NCBI GenBank assembly: GCA_016702305.1
Contig: JADJEH010000001.1
Location: forward strand, 868,001 to 932,000
DNA from: a bacterium
Lineage (GTDB): Bacteria; Electryoneota; RPQS01
Direction of reading: 5' to 3'
Length of the DNA: 64,000 nt
Notes under the pieces: model-generated
What the model was told of the DNA's origin: nothing
What the model saw: only the letters and a program-made list of their open reading frames with translations
Databases searched by the model: none
Position numbers and translations under genes: made by a program
Shown here: positions 17,993 through 27,484 of the stretch, piece after piece
How positions within the stretch are numbered: the first letter of the stretch is position 1
Layout of the letters: each line of letters opens with the position of its first letter

Positions 17993-19423
17993 CTATTGCG
18001 CGAGGAGTTCCATCAGCAGGTCTTTGGCCAGTTGCGGATCCGCCTGACCTTTGGTAGCCTGCATCACTTGGCCCATGAAGAAGCCGACCATGTTGGTTTT
18101 ACCAGCCCGGTACTTTGCCAACTCTCCGGGATTTGCGGACAAGATGCCGCTTATGATCTGGCGAATGTGATCCGTGTCCTGAATCTGCTGCGCACCTGAC
18201 TCAGCGATGAGGTCGCTTACGCCGCGCGTATCCGTTAACATCGTGCGCAGCAAGTCACGACCGGTCGCGCGGTTTATGCGTTTGCTTTCCACTGCGCCGA
18301 CTAGGTCCGCCAAGCGATCCGACGACACCGGAAATTGAGTGATGTTCCATTCCTGTTCGTTCAAGATGCGCTGCACTTCGCTTTGCATCCAGGCGGCAGC
18401 TGTTGCGGGTTGAAGACCCCGCTGCATGAGTCGCTCAAAGTAGTCGCTTAAGTCGCGATCACCGCCAAGCAGGTACACCGCTTCAACATGCAAAGCGTAC
18501 GCATTGCGATATCGCAGTCGTCGCGATTCCGGCAGTTCGGGCATCTTTGAGCGAATGTCAGCCAGAGCACTTTCGGCAACCACCAGCTCGGGGAGGTCCG
18601 GTTCCGGGAAATAGCGATAATCGTCCGAACCTTCTTTCACGCGCATGGGAATCAAGCGTTCTTCCTGCTCGTTCCACTGCAGTGTCTGCCGGTGAATCTC
18701 GCCGCCCTGCTCATAAATCTCAATCTGACGACGCATTTCCGCCTCGATGGCTCGCTCGACATTGCGAAAGGAATTGAGATTCTTCATTTCACAGCGTTCA
18801 CGCAGCCCCGCCTCACCATGTTTACGGACGGACACATTGGCGTCGCACCTCAGCGAACCTTCGTCCATGTTACCATCGCAGACGCCGATGAACCGCAGCA
18901 ACTCGCGCATGGCGGATAGGTATGCCCCGGCTTCCGCGGGGGACCTGAAATCCGGCTCCGAGACGATCTCAACCAGCGGCACGCCACAGCGGTTCATATC
19001 CACAATGGTTGAGCCGTCGGGCAGGTGCATGGACTTGCCGGCGTCCTCTTCAATGTGAGCGCGGGTGATGTTAATCCGCTTCTCAACACCGGCGACGTTC
19101 ACAACAAGATGTCCGCCGAGGGCGAACGGGTGATCGAATTGTGAAATCTGATAACCCTTGGGCAGGTCCGGATAGAAGTAGTTCTTGCGATCAAACCGTG
19201 ACCGCAAATTGATCGTCGCTCCGAGCGCTGTAGCCAAGCGCGCTGCCTGCGCGACAACCTCGCGATTCAAGACTGGAAGCGCACCCGGCGTGCCAAGACA
19301 TACCGGACACACGAGCGTATTCGGAGCGTCACCATAACGGTTCGGACAACGGCAAAACGCCTTCGTGCGAGTCATCAACTGCGCGTGGATCTCAAGCCCC
19401 GCGATCAGTTCGAAATCACTCAT
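17993..19423 (-). CDS. gatB: Asp-tRNA(Asn)/Glu-tRNA(Gln) amidotransferase subunit B
   Basis: A 476-residue GatB of usual size. It starts with the conserved FELIAGLEIHAQLMTRTKAF and has the zinc-type CRCPN...CPVCLG cysteines, the YFYPDLPKGYQISQ block and the KSMH(L)...VDMNRCGVPLVEIVSEPD segment. The C-terminal YqeY-like tail region ends near NPGELAKYRAGKTNMVGFF. GatB binds the misacylated tRNA and activates its side chain for amidation by ammonia from GatA. The start codon overlaps the gatA stop as ATGA. No gatC is visible in this window. Confidence 0.96.
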   Translation of the reverse strand: MSDFELIAGLEIHAQLMTRTKAFCRCPNRYGDAPNTLVCPVCLGTPGALPVLNREVVAQAARLATALGATINLRSRFDRKNYFYPDLPKGYQISQFDHPFALGGHLVVNVAGVEKRINITRAHIEEDAGKSMHLPDGSTIVDMNRCGVPLVEIVSEPDFRSPAEAGAYLSAMRELLRFIGVCDGNMDEGSLRCDANVSVRKHGEAGLRERCEMKNLNSFRNVERAIEAEMRRQIEIYEQGGEIHRQTLQWNEQEERLIPMRVKEGSDDYRYFPEPDLPELVVAESALADIRSKMPELPESRRLRYRNAYALHVEAVYLLGGDRDLSDYFERLMQRGLQPATAAAWMQSEVQRILNEQEWNITQFPVSSDRLADLVGAVESKRINRATGRDLLRTMLTDTRGVSDLIAESGAQQIQDTDHIRQIISGILSANPGELAKYRAGKTNMVGFFMGQVMQATKGQADPQLAKDLLMELLAQ

Positions 19424-20847
19424 GCCGGACGGGGGCGTAGATTTTCGAGAATAGCGCCAGCCTGAAGCAAGAGCTCCTCTTCAAAGTGCGAGGCCATCCA
19501 CTGCAATCCTATCGGGAGTCCATTTTCGTCCGAACTCCACGGCACCGACAGCGCCGGGATACCGGCGAGATTCGCCGGCACCGTAAAGATGTCGGACAGA
19601 TACATGGCTATCGGATCGTCCACCTTCTCACCGAGCTTGAAGGCCGTGCCCGGCGTCGTGGGCGTAAACAGGACATCCACGCCGCGCAGAGCCTGCATCA
19701 TTTCGTCGGTAATGACACGCCGCACCTTTAACGCGGTCTTGTAATACGCATCATAATAGCCCGACGACAGCACATACGTCCCCATCATGATTCGCCGCCG
19801 GACTTCGCGGCCAAATCCCGCACCCCTAGACGCATCGTAGACGGCCGCAAGATCCACTGCATCGGGATGCCGGAAACCGTAGCGCACGCCGTCATAGCGC
19901 GCCAGATTGGAACTTGCTTCAGCCGTTGCGACAATATAGTACACCGGAATCGCGTAACGCAGACTGGGTAGGTGCACTTCCACGCATTCGTGCCCGTTTT
20001 CTTTCAGGGCGGCGATTGCATCCTGCGACGCTTTGGCGACGGCAGGGTCAAGGGCACTGTTATCCAGAAACTCGCTAACAAGTCCAACCCGAAGCGGTTT
20101 CGTTCGCGCCGACAAGGTGGATGCCACTGGTACGGGTGCATTTGACGATGTCGCGTCGCGGGGATCACTGCCGGCCATCACGCGCAACACATCGTATAAT
20201 TCGGCGCAGCTGTTCGCGAAGGGAGAAATTTGATCCAGAGATGACCCAAATGCCACAAGGCCATAGCGTGAAATTCGGCCGTAGGTAGGCTTCAGTCCAC
20301 AGACGCCTGTGAGTGCCGCAGGTTGGCGCACGCTGCCGCCCGTTTCGCTGCCCAGGGCCGCGTGGCAAATTCCGGCCGCGACCGCCACCGCACTGCCGCC
20401 GGATGATCCGCCCGGCACGCGCTCGGGATCGTGTGGATTTAGCGCCGGCCGAAAAGCTGAATTCTCGGTAGACGATCCCATTGCAAATTCATCAAGGTTC
20501 GTTTTCCCGATAATCACTGCGCCCGCGTCCTCCAGCCGCTCGATGGCCGTTGCGGAAAACGTAGCGGGGTGGCGATCCAGAATGCGCGAGCCGCAGGTCA
20601 GCGGCTCATCTTTCACGGCAATGTTATCTTTGACGGCCAAGATGTAGCCGCCAAGCGGCAGATTCGCCCCCTGCGCGAGCGCTTCAGAGACAAGCCGCGC
20701 CTGACGCAAGGCACGCGCATCGAGCAACGTCAGAAACGCTCCCAACGAGTCCAGCTCGCGCGCTGTTGCAAGCGCTTGCAGTACGACGTCAGGAAGCCTG
20801 CGGGGGTTCCGGCGTATCGTTGCGGGGCTGGGAATTCGCTGGAGCAT
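19420..20847 (-). CDS. gatA: Asp-tRNA(Asn)/Glu-tRNA(Gln) amidotransferase subunit A
   Basis: A 475-residue amidase-signature enzyme that releases ammonia from glutamine for GatB. The catalytic Lys-cisSer-Ser triad is Lys73 (AVKDN), Ser148 (GGSSGGSA) and Ser172 (GSETGGS). The 75- and 24-residue spacings equal those of the S. aureus enzyme (79, 154, 178). That agreement supports the start at ATG 20847. The frame stays open to 21042, but the extra 65 residues (Cys- and Arg-rich) are a shadow of tatA. The gene overlaps the end of tatA by 59 bases. Confidence 0.95.
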   Translation of the reverse strand: MLQRIPSPATIRRNPRRLPDVVLQALATARELDSLGAFLTLLDARALRQARLVSEALAQGANLPLGGYILAVKDNIAVKDEPLTCGSRILDRHPATFSATAIERLEDAGAVIIGKTNLDEFAMGSSTENSAFRPALNPHDPERVPGGSSGGSAVAVAAGICHAALGSETGGSVRQPAALTGVCGLKPTYGRISRYGLVAFGSSLDQISPFANSCAELYDVLRVMAGSDPRDATSSNAPVPVASTLSARTKPLRVGLVSEFLDNSALDPAVAKASQDAIAALKENGHECVEVHLPSLRYAIPVYYIVATAEASSNLARYDGVRYGFRHPDAVDLAAVYDASRGAGFGREVRRRIMMGTYVLSSGYYDAYYKTALKVRRVITDEMMQALRGVDVLFTPTTPGTAFKLGEKVDDPIAMYLSDIFTVPANLAGIPALSVPWSSDENGLPIGLQWMASHFEEELLLQAGAILENLRPRPA

Positions 20848-21049
20848 TGAGAGTCGGAGGAGTCGGTGGAATCTTCGGGGTTGTTGACGACTGCGGATCG
20901 GTGACTTCGCGCTTGATGTCGAGGTAGGACCGGCGCATCTCCGCGATGCCGCGGCCAAGTTGCCGTGCGGTTTCCGGAAGTCGCTTGCCGCCAAACAACA
21001 GCAACACAACCAACAGAACGAGAAACAGTTCACTCGATCCAAGGCTCAT
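20789..21049 (-). CDS. tatA: twin-arginine translocase subunit TatA/E
   Basis: An 86-residue protein with one N-terminal membrane helix (LFLVLLVVLLLFGG), the FGGKRLPETARQLGRG hinge and amphipathic helix, and a polar Pro/Thr-rich tail. This is the TatA/TatE layout; TatB would have a longer tail and usually a different hinge. TatA oligomers form the translocation passage for folded twin-arginine precursors. No tatC is present in the window. It lies nine bases downstream of purQ and its 3' end overlaps gatA. Confidence 0.92.
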   Translation of the reverse strand: MSLGSSELFLVLLVVLLLFGGKRLPETARQLGRGIAEMRRSYLDIKREVTDPQSSTTPKIPPTPPTLNAPANSQPRNDTPEPPQAS

Positions 21050-21058
21050 GAGCGTGGC

Positions 21059-21775
21059 CTAATAGGAGTGTTCGATGCGGGCCGATGCGCTTGCAGCTTC
21101 GGCGAAGGCCCGCATGATCGGCAGACCATCGGTGGAACCGAGAATTTCCTCTGCTGCGCGATCGGGATGCGGCATCATGCCCAGTACATTGCCTGCGCGG
21201 TTCGTGATACCGGCAATAGACAAGGTGCTGCCATTGGGGTTACCCTCAGGCGCGTCGAATCGCACGGGCTCAACGTATTTAAACACGATTTGCTGATGAG
21301 CAACGATGGCCGCAAGGGTCTCGGCGTCCGCCGTGAAATTTCCTTCGGCATGCGCCATCGGCATGCGCAGCACCTGCCCGTGCCAAAGCGAACGCGTGTA
21401 CAGAGTGTCACTGTTTTCAACGCGCAAACCGACCCAGCGGGAAATAAACTGCAGCTTGCTGTTCAACATCAATGCGCCAGGAAGCAAGCCGGCTTCGCAG
21501 AGAATCTGGAAGCCATTGCAGATACCAAGGACAGGACCACCGACGTCCGCGAATCGGCGAATGGCCGGCATAATCGGGGATATTTTCGCCAATGCGCCCG
21601 CCCGCAGATAATCCCCATAAGAGAAACCGCCCGGGACCAACACGCCCGTGCAATCTCCAAGGTCCGTGTCTTTGTGAAACACGGCATGCGTCGGTGCGCC
21701 AACGACGTTGCGCATGACGTGTAAACAGTCCCGATCACAATTGGAACCTGGAAACGTAATCAGCGCGATACTCAC
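21059..21775 (-). CDS. purQ: phosphoribosylformylglycinamidine synthase, glutaminase subunit PurQ
   Basis: A 238-residue class I glutamine amidotransferase with nucleophile Cys86 in GICNGFQ and His203 in MMPHPDRAAEE, completing the triad with a following Glu. It supplies ammonia to the PurL synthase in the fourth step of purine synthesis. Length and the FPGSNCDRD N-terminus match stand-alone PurQ, so this organism uses the three-subunit PurS-PurQ-small PurL enzyme. purL is not in the window. The start overlaps the purS stop as ATGA. Confidence 0.97.
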   Translation of the reverse strand: MSIALITFPGSNCDRDCLHVMRNVVGAPTHAVFHKDTDLGDCTGVLVPGGFSYGDYLRAGALAKISPIMPAIRRFADVGGPVLGICNGFQILCEAGLLPGALMLNSKLQFISRWVGLRVENSDTLYTRSLWHGQVLRMPMAHAEGNFTADAETLAAIVAHQQIVFKYVEPVRFDAPEGNPNGSTLSIAGITNRAGNVLGMMPHPDRAAEEILGSTDGLPIMRAFAEAASASARIEHSY

Positions 21776-22011
21776 AGCGGTTCTATCCGATAGCTTTCAA
21801 TGATCGGGTTTGCCAACAGCTTGTCCGCGATTTCGTGCAACATGGTGCTCCCCTGCTCCGCCGAGAGACCGTCGAGTTCGAACTCGATTAGTTTCCCGAC
21901 GCGCACGTCGGCAATACCGTGATATCCGCGTTGTTCAAGCAATTGCATGATCGCCTGACCTTGCGGGTCCAGGACGCTGTCCTTGAGCTTCACAATGACT
22001 CGTGCTTTCAC
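21772..22011 (-). CDS. purS: phosphoribosylformylglycinamidine synthase subunit PurS
   Basis: A 79-residue PurS of normal size, beginning KARVIVKLKDSVLDPQG with the family GYHGIADVRVGKLIEFEL core. PurS dimers bridge PurQ and small PurL and help channel ammonia. The gene overlaps both purQ (ATGA) and pssA (ATGA), so the three genes are translationally coupled. Confidence 0.95.
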   Translation of the reverse strand: MKARVIVKLKDSVLDPQGQAIMQLLEQRGYHGIADVRVGKLIEFELDGLSAEQGSTMLHEIADKLLANPIIESYRIEPL

Positions 22012-22754
22012 GATTTTTTCCAGCCTGTCGGTAAGGGTTGAGGCTCTTCTTCTTCGTCGTCCTCCAAATCGCGGGCGCGACGAGCTTGCAACTGTCCGTA
22101 AAATGCGGACAATGCAAACAAGACGACCATCAGCGGAAACGCGAACAACGGAGGATTAATTGCAGCTAAACCGATGGCCGCTGCCAGAATCAAGAGGCGC
22201 TGCAAGTTCCGGCCCGGTTCGCGCAGCGTGAACTTGGGCAATCCGGCAAGTGGTAAATGGCTGACCATAAGGAAGGACGTAACGACCAGCAGCCCGGCGA
22301 GCCACTCAACGTTTGCAATGCCGTCCCACAGAGCATAGTTCATCAGAACGAAAGTCGCCACAAGACAGGCATGCAGCGGCGACGTCAAGCCTTCATAGCC
22401 GCCGCCCAGAGTGCGCGTGCGGACGTTGAAGCGCGCCAGTCGAAAGGCTGCGGCCAAAACGGGCAGCGCACAAACGCCCATGCCCAACAGCGAATCTTCG
22501 CGGAACGCTGCGGCATAGCATAGGATGGAAGGGGCAACGCCCATAGAAACAACATCAGCCAGCGAATCAAACTGCAAACCGAAGGAAGATGATGCTCCGA
22601 AAAAGCGCGCGGCCTTTCCGTCAAAAGCGTCCATGACAACCGCCAAAGCAATGAGCCAGGCGGCGACTTGGATGTGACCATCAATCGCCAACAGCATTGA
22701 GCTGAAGCCGAAAATCAAGTTGAGGCCCGTCAGGATATTCGCTAAATTGCGCAA
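22008..22754 (-). CDS. pssA: CDP-diacylglycerol-serine O-phosphatidyltransferase
   Basis: A 248-residue polytopic membrane enzyme. The CDP-alcohol phosphotransferase motif DG-x2-AR-x8-G-x3-D-x3-D is complete in DGKAARFFGASSSFGLQFDS followed by LAD. It makes phosphatidylserine from CDP-diacylglycerol and serine. The frame is open to 22877, but those residues overlap psd. TTG 22754 (M-R-N-L-A-N-I-L-T-G) has AAGGA six bases upstream, begins 10 bases after the psd stop and gives the normal N-terminus. The C-terminus is acidic (DLEDDEEEE) with no helix. Confidence 0.93.
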   Translation of the reverse strand: MRNLANILTGLNLIFGFSSMLLAIDGHIQVAAWLIALAVVMDAFDGKAARFFGASSSFGLQFDSLADVVSMGVAPSILCYAAAFREDSLLGMGVCALPVLAAAFRLARFNVRTRTLGGGYEGLTSPLHACLVATFVLMNYALWDGIANVEWLAGLLVVTSFLMVSHLPLAGLPKFTLREPGRNLQRLLILAAAIGLAAINPPLFAFPLMVVLFALSAFYGQLQARRARDLEDDEEEEPQPLPTGWKKS

Positions 22755-22764
22755 CTTATTTCCT

Positions 22765-23403
22765 TCATGATGACGTACTGAATCTTGCGATGATCGTTTC
22801 ACCGGCAACCGTGCGCTCGCCGACATGCACCGATAGGTTGGCCGACGCAGGAAGAACGACTTCCATGCGGGAACCAAAGTAAATAAGACCGTAACGTTCG
22901 CCAGTGCGTAATGCGTCGCCCGCCTTCACGCGACACGAAATCTTGCGCGCCACCAGCCCCGACAATTGACTGAAGCGGACGGTGCCGCGGGATGAGGTCA
23001 ATTCAAGGTCTATCCGGGCATTCCCCTTGACGCCTTCCGCGGAGTTGGCATGCAAATAAGTGCCCGGCCTTTCGGACACTCTTGCGACCGTGCCAGAGTA
23101 CGGTGAGCGGTTCACGTGGACATCAAACACCGAAAGAAAGATCGCGACAAATCGCTCGCCGGTTGGCAATGTGTCCGATTGTACAACGACGCCGTCCGCC
23201 GGTGCAACAACGATGTCGTCACCTGCAGGAGTCACTCGTTCGGGATCGCGGAAGAACAGAAGTATTCCCACGGCCAGAAGCAATGATACGATGCCAGCGG
23301 CACTTAGAAACGGCGCATTAGACCGTAGACCCCAAGTCAGCGCCGCCCCACCCACGAGCATGGGAGGCAGGACGAGCAGCCAGGCTTCACGGGCAAAATT
23401 CAA
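22765..23403 (-). CDS. psd: phosphatidylserine decarboxylase, short archaeal-type
   Basis: A 212-residue proenzyme with two N-terminal membrane helices (residues 8-50). The pyruvoyl-forming Gly177-Ser178 lies in YFGSRMEVVLP, where self-cleavage gives the beta and alpha chains. His96 in VFDVHVNRSP and the Asp in APADGVV fit the family catalytic residues. The GS rather than LGST site and the short length mark the PSD-A/archaeal-type class. It converts phosphatidylserine to phosphatidylethanolamine, and pssA immediately downstream supplies its substrate. Confidence 0.95.
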   Translation of the reverse strand: MNFAREAWLLVLPPMLVGGAALTWGLRSNAPFLSAAGIVSLLLAVGILLFFRDPERVTPAGDDIVVAPADGVVVQSDTLPTGERFVAIFLSVFDVHVNRSPYSGTVARVSERPGTYLHANSAEGVKGNARIDLELTSSRGTVRFSQLSGLVARKISCRVKAGDALRTGERYGLIYFGSRMEVVLPASANLSVHVGERTVAGETIIARFSTSS

Positions 23404-23415
23404 TTGTCCTCCCGA

Positions 23416-24132
23416 TTAGGCGGCGCTGGTCAATCGTTCAAGCAGTTCGCGATAGGCGCGCTCGACTCCGGATTGATCTTGCAGCGCGCGGTCACGGTCC
23501 AACTTTCGATTGGTCTTTCGATCCCATACGCGCAAGGTATCGGGCGTCAATTCGTCGCCGATGCAAAGGTGGTCGCCGGCATCACCAAACTCCAACTCGA
23601 ATTCCACTAACAGGAGACCCCGGCGCTCGAACAACGACTTCAAGACAGCGTTGGTCTTTGTCGCAATTCGCTGCATCGTGCGCAGGTCATCCGAGCGCGC
23701 ATAACCCAGCGCGACCGCGTGGCTCTCGTTGACCATCGGATTGTTCAGCGCCGGGTCCTTCAGAAAATACTCGACAACAGGATAGTCGAGGGGCCGACCG
23801 TCGTCTAACCGGAAACGCCGCGCAAACTCGCCCGTGGCGATGTTATAAACGATAGCCTTGATGTCAAACATGTCCACGCGCCGCACCGCCATCTCCACGG
23901 GCGATTGTCGCTCGACGAAGTGCGTGGGCACATGATAATTCTCGAGGTACTGGAACAGAAAACTCGATACACCGCAGTTGATCTCGCCTTTTCCCGTAAA
24001 AGCGGTCTTACGCGATTCGCGCGGATTTCCGGCTTCATCGGTGAACTCAAGAATCGCGTAGCTTGGCCGATTCGTGGCGAAAAGCTTCTTAGAGCTTCCC
24101 TGTACCAGCAGTTCAAGTCTATCCAGGTTCAT
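23416..24132 (-). CDS. purC: phosphoribosylaminoimidazole-succinocarboxamide synthase
   Basis: A 238-residue SAICAR synthetase, full length. Family motifs include LVQGSSKKLFATN at the N-terminus, AFTGKGEINCGVSSFLFQYL, VPTHFVER and the C-terminal LVEFELEFG...GDELTPDTLRVWD. It ligates aspartate to CAIR using ATP. It lies 11 bases downstream of purB, which acts next in the pathway and again at the AMP branch. Confidence 0.96.
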   Translation of the reverse strand: MNLDRLELLVQGSSKKLFATNRPSYAILEFTDEAGNPRESRKTAFTGKGEINCGVSSFLFQYLENYHVPTHFVERQSPVEMAVRRVDMFDIKAIVYNIATGEFARRFRLDDGRPLDYPVVEYFLKDPALNNPMVNESHAVALGYARSDDLRTMQRIATKTNAVLKSLFERRGLLLVEFELEFGDAGDHLCIGDELTPDTLRVWDRKTNRKLDRDRALQDQSGVERAYRELLERLTSAA

Positions 24133-24143
24133 CGGGTCCTCAC

Positions 24144-25442
24144 TTACTCCGCAATTCCCAGCCGGTGCAAGATCGCATCGGACATGGCATAATTCGGCTC
24201 GAGCCGCAGGAGCTCGCGCAAATGCTCTTCAGGTAACACCGCGGTAACAGTACTCTCTTCAAGCAGCAATTCCAACATCGGGCGACGCTGTGTAATCGCG
24301 GCGCGGGCGCAACGCTGGACGGCGGCGTAGGCGTCCTCGCGGAGCCAGCCACGTTCGATCAGCGCATGCAGCACTTTTTCAGATGCCAACGCGCCTTGCG
24401 TCAATTGCAGCGTCCGCTGAAGCTGGGCAGTATCCACCTCAAGTCCGTCCATTACGCGCAGTAGAAGATGCAGCATGTAATCCAGTGCGATGCAGGCATC
24501 AGGAAAGACGACTCGTTCTGTCGAGGAGTGCGAGATGTCGCGTTCGTGCCACAGCGCGATATTCTCAAGGCCAACCAGCGCGTAACCGCGCAGCATGCGC
24601 GACATGCCCGTGAGCCGCTCACACAGAATCGGATTCCGTTTGTGCGGCATCGCGGATGAGCCCTTCTGGCGCTTGCCGAAAGGTTCAAAGGCCTCACTCA
24701 CCTCAGTGCGCTGCAAGTGGCGGACTTCTACCGCGATCTTCTCAACGGTGCCGCCGATTAGCGCGCATAGGTTGAGAAACTCGGCGTGCAAGTCGCGGCT
24801 GATAACTTGCGTCGAAATCTGCGCGGTGCCAATGCCCAGTTGATTCATGACCCGCTCTTCAAGGTCAGGATCAGTATGGCCGAAATTGCCGACGGCGCCC
24901 GAAAGCTTGCCAACCACGACGCGTTCAAGTGTCTCGACCAGCCGCTGTTCATGACGTGTGAACTCATCGGCCCACAGCGCGAATTTCAGTCCGAAGACCG
25001 TCGGTTCCGCGTGAATCCCGTGTGTCCGGCCAACCGATGGAGTGCGGCGAAATTCTAAAGCGCGTCGGCGCAGCACGATCTGCAAGGCGCGCACGTCTTC
25101 AAGCAATAGGGCGCCGGCCTGCTTAATCTGCAGCGCAAACGCCGTATCCACCACATCGGACGAGGTCAGCCCCCAATGAACAAAACGTGAATTCGGCCCC
25201 ACGTATCGCGCGACAACGGTCAGGAACGCGATCACGTCGTGCTGTACTTCCGCTTCGACCTCGTGAATCTCCGGTAGCGTAAATTGTGCCGAGGCGGCGA
25301 TTTGATCCACCACGGTCTGGTCCATTTCACCACGCTCGACGCGGGCACGCAGCGCCGCGAGTTCTACACGCAGCCAACTGTCATAGCGCGCTTCTTCTGT
25401 CCACAGCGACGCCATCGGTTCTCGTGAGTAACGGGCTATCAT
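24144..25442 (-). CDS. purB: adenylosuccinate lyase
   Basis: A 432-residue member of the fumarase/aspartase superfamily. The signature SSAMPHKRNPI is intact, GRTHGIHAEPTVFG provides the catalytic His region and TSSDVVDTAFALQ the substrate-binding loop. It cleaves SAICAR to AICAR and adenylosuccinate to AMP. The start overlaps the htrA-type gene stop as ATGA. Length and sequence match the Bacillus-type enzyme. Confidence 0.97.
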   Translation of the reverse strand: MIARYSREPMASLWTEEARYDSWLRVELAALRARVERGEMDQTVVDQIAASAQFTLPEIHEVEAEVQHDVIAFLTVVARYVGPNSRFVHWGLTSSDVVDTAFALQIKQAGALLLEDVRALQIVLRRRALEFRRTPSVGRTHGIHAEPTVFGLKFALWADEFTRHEQRLVETLERVVVGKLSGAVGNFGHTDPDLEERVMNQLGIGTAQISTQVISRDLHAEFLNLCALIGGTVEKIAVEVRHLQRTEVSEAFEPFGKRQKGSSAMPHKRNPILCERLTGMSRMLRGYALVGLENIALWHERDISHSSTERVVFPDACIALDYMLHLLLRVMDGLEVDTAQLQRTLQLTQGALASEKVLHALIERGWLREDAYAAVQRCARAAITQRRPMLELLLEESTVTAVLPEEHLRELLRLEPNYAMSDAILHRLGIAE

Positions 25443-26695
25443 CGCCGGTTATATGAACCTCGAGGTATGGGAATCAACTCAATCTGCTTCATCATGATCT
25501 TACCGCGCCGGGTAATCTCAAACGTCAATTTGTCGCCCACGCGAAGGTCAGTGTTATTGATGAATTCCTTGGCGTCTTGCGAGCGCTGGATGTCACGATT
25601 GTTGATCTTGAGAATGACGTCTTCGACCTGAATATCGGCCCGCTCCGCGGGACTGCCAGGGTCTACGCCCGTAACGATGGCGCCGCGATTTTCCGCAAGA
25701 TTCAGCATGCGCCACATCTGGCCGCGCATGTCGTTGGCCCGAATACCGAGCCAGTAATTGCGGTCCACCCCGCCCTTTACCAAATCTTCAATCGCATTGA
25801 CGATGCGATTCGAGGGTATCGCGAAGCCGATGCCGACCGATCCGCCAGTCTCCGTAAAAATCAGCGTATTCATGCCAATCGCGTGCCCCTCCGCATCCAC
25901 CAGCGGACCGCCTGAGTTACCGCGATTAATTGCCGCATCGGTCTGAATCATGTCTGTGTAGAGGCGACCGTCCGAATCGCGTTCAAAATCGCGATTGAGC
26001 GCCGAGATCACACCGACGGCCACGGACGGCTGGTCGTTGACGTCAAAGAGACCGTACGGGTTCCCGATCGCCACCACCCATTCACCGACAATGGCTTCGT
26101 CGCTGTTGGCCCATTCGATAAACGGAAGGCCGTTGGCTTCGATCTTGAGCAGTGCCATATCGAGCAACTGATCCGTGCCGACGATCTGTGCCGCATACTT
26201 CTTCCCGGCAGTCGTCGTTACGGTAATGGATGTTGCGTCACGCACGACGTGTTCGTTGGTCACTATGTAACCATCCGTAGTGACGATGAATCCTGAACCA
26301 AGTCCCGACGCCTGTTTCTTGACCGTGCGCGGCCAGAAGCGTTCATCGAGAAACATGCGAAAGAGCGGATCACGCGGGACAAACGGATTCGCAACTTCCG
26401 TCACCTGCTCAACGCTAATGCCAACGACCGCGTCCGAAGTGCGGGCAATCGCTCGCGTCAAGGCATTTTCCCGGGAAGTGTGAATTTCCTGCTGCACACC
26501 GGGCAACGCCGTCGGAGCATCGTCTTGCCGGATTACACGGCTCGTGGACTCGACCGAATGCGACCATTCGAGGGAATCAAGGCGAGCAGCGAGCTGATCC
26601 AAGGCAACTTGCCGGGCATAGTCGCGGCGCACGAACCAGAATATGGCCAGGCCCGCCAGCAAACCGATCACGAAGAATTGCAGAAACCTGCTCAC
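25439..26695 (-). CDS. HtrA/DegP-family periplasmic serine protease with PDZ domain
   Basis: A 418-residue S1C protease anchored by one N-terminal helix (residues 7-21). The catalytic triad is His149 (TNEHVV), Asp179 (LLDMALLK) and Ser261 (RGNSGGPL). A single PDZ domain follows at about 315-405 (GAIVTGVDPGSPAERADIQ). The single PDZ resembles DegS or Bacillus HtrA more than two-PDZ DegP. It probably degrades misfolded envelope proteins. It lies 21 bases after truA and is coupled to purB. Confidence 0.92.
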   Translation of the reverse strand: MSRFLQFFVIGLLAGLAIFWFVRRDYARQVALDQLAARLDSLEWSHSVESTSRVIRQDDAPTALPGVQQEIHTSRENALTRAIARTSDAVVGISVEQVTEVANPFVPRDPLFRMFLDERFWPRTVKKQASGLGSGFIVTTDGYIVTNEHVVRDATSITVTTTAGKKYAAQIVGTDQLLDMALLKIEANGLPFIEWANSDEAIVGEWVVAIGNPYGLFDVNDQPSVAVGVISALNRDFERDSDGRLYTDMIQTDAAINRGNSGGPLVDAEGHAIGMNTLIFTETGGSVGIGFAIPSNRIVNAIEDLVKGGVDRNYWLGIRANDMRGQMWRMLNLAENRGAIVTGVDPGSPAERADIQVEDVILKINNRDIQRSQDAKEFINNTDLRVGDKLTFEITRRGKIMMKQIELIPIPRGSYNRR

Positions 26696-26716
26696 TCTGG
26701 ATCAAACCTGTATTGG

Positions 26717-27484
26717 CTATATTCCCGGCCAGTCGCGATAGCCCACGGCATTCAACGTCAGTCCGCAGGGAGGTGCTTTAGTGCCAGCGAAACGATTGTC
26801 CTGAGTCTCCAACACATCGCGCAGCGACGTTGCCCGGCCGCGGCCGCACGCGATGTCCACCATCGTTCCGACAAGCATGCGCACCATGCCGTGCACGAAC
26901 CGACTGGCTTCGATACGATAACTCCATTGCAAATTCTCTTGCACCCACTCCGAGCGATAGACCGTGCATCCATAATCATGCTTCTCGGTCGGACTTTCAT
27001 GCGAGAACGCCGCAAACGAGTGCGTTCCCAGAATGGTCCCGGCTTGTGCGTGTAAACGCTTGGCCTCGATTGGTTGCACAAACTGCCAAGTGTACTGTCG
27101 GCCCAAGGCGATCGGTTCGAGCGATATGCGATAGACATAGCCACGCCAGCGAGCCGAAAACCGCGCATGAAAATCAGCATCCACCTCGACAGCGCTTAGC
27201 AGGCGAATATCAGGCGGCAAGAGCGAATTGCCGGCGCGCACAATTGAATGCGTGGGTCTCTCGACATTGACATCAACGTGCACAACCTGCTGCGCCGCAT
27301 GCACACCTGCATCGGTGCGGCTTGAAGGGATCACGCGCACAGGGTGCTCGAACAATGGTTCTAATGCTTCTTCAAGACACTGCTGAACCGTCCGCCGGTC
27401 CGGTTGCCATTGCATACCGCTGAAGTCCGTGCCGTCGTACTGCAGGTCAATGCGATAGCGGCGGCGGCGACCTTCGCGGATCAT
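26717..27484 (-). CDS. truA: tRNA pseudouridine(38-40) synthase TruA
   Basis: A 255-residue enzyme that makes pseudouridine in the tRNA anticodon stem. Catalytic Asp58 lies in SSRTDAGVHA. YDGTDFSGMQWQPDRRTVQ and RMLVGTMVDIACGR are family blocks. The start is set at ATG 27484, which overlaps the ecfT stop as ATGA and is preceded by GAAAGG; the frame could open 33 bases earlier. The ecfT-truA adjacency is also conserved in Firmicutes. Confidence 0.95.
   Translation of the reverse strand: MIREGRRRRYRIDLQYDGTDFSGMQWQPDRRTVQQCLEEALEPLFEHPVRVIPSSRTDAGVHAAQQVVHVDVNVERPTHSIVRAGNSLLPPDIRLLSAVEVDADFHARFSARWRGYVYRISLEPIALGRQYTWQFVQPIEAKRLHAQAGTILGTHSFAAFSHESPTEKHDYGCTVYRSEWVQENLQWSYRIEASRFVHGMVRMLVGTMVDIACGRGRATSLRDVLETQDNRFAGTKAPPCGLTLNAVGYRDWPGI

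Noticed and set aside
20848..21042. 65-residue N-terminal extension of GatA
   Set aside because: It overlaps tatA almost completely, is Cys/Arg-rich, and the active-site numbering matches other GatA only from ATG 20847.
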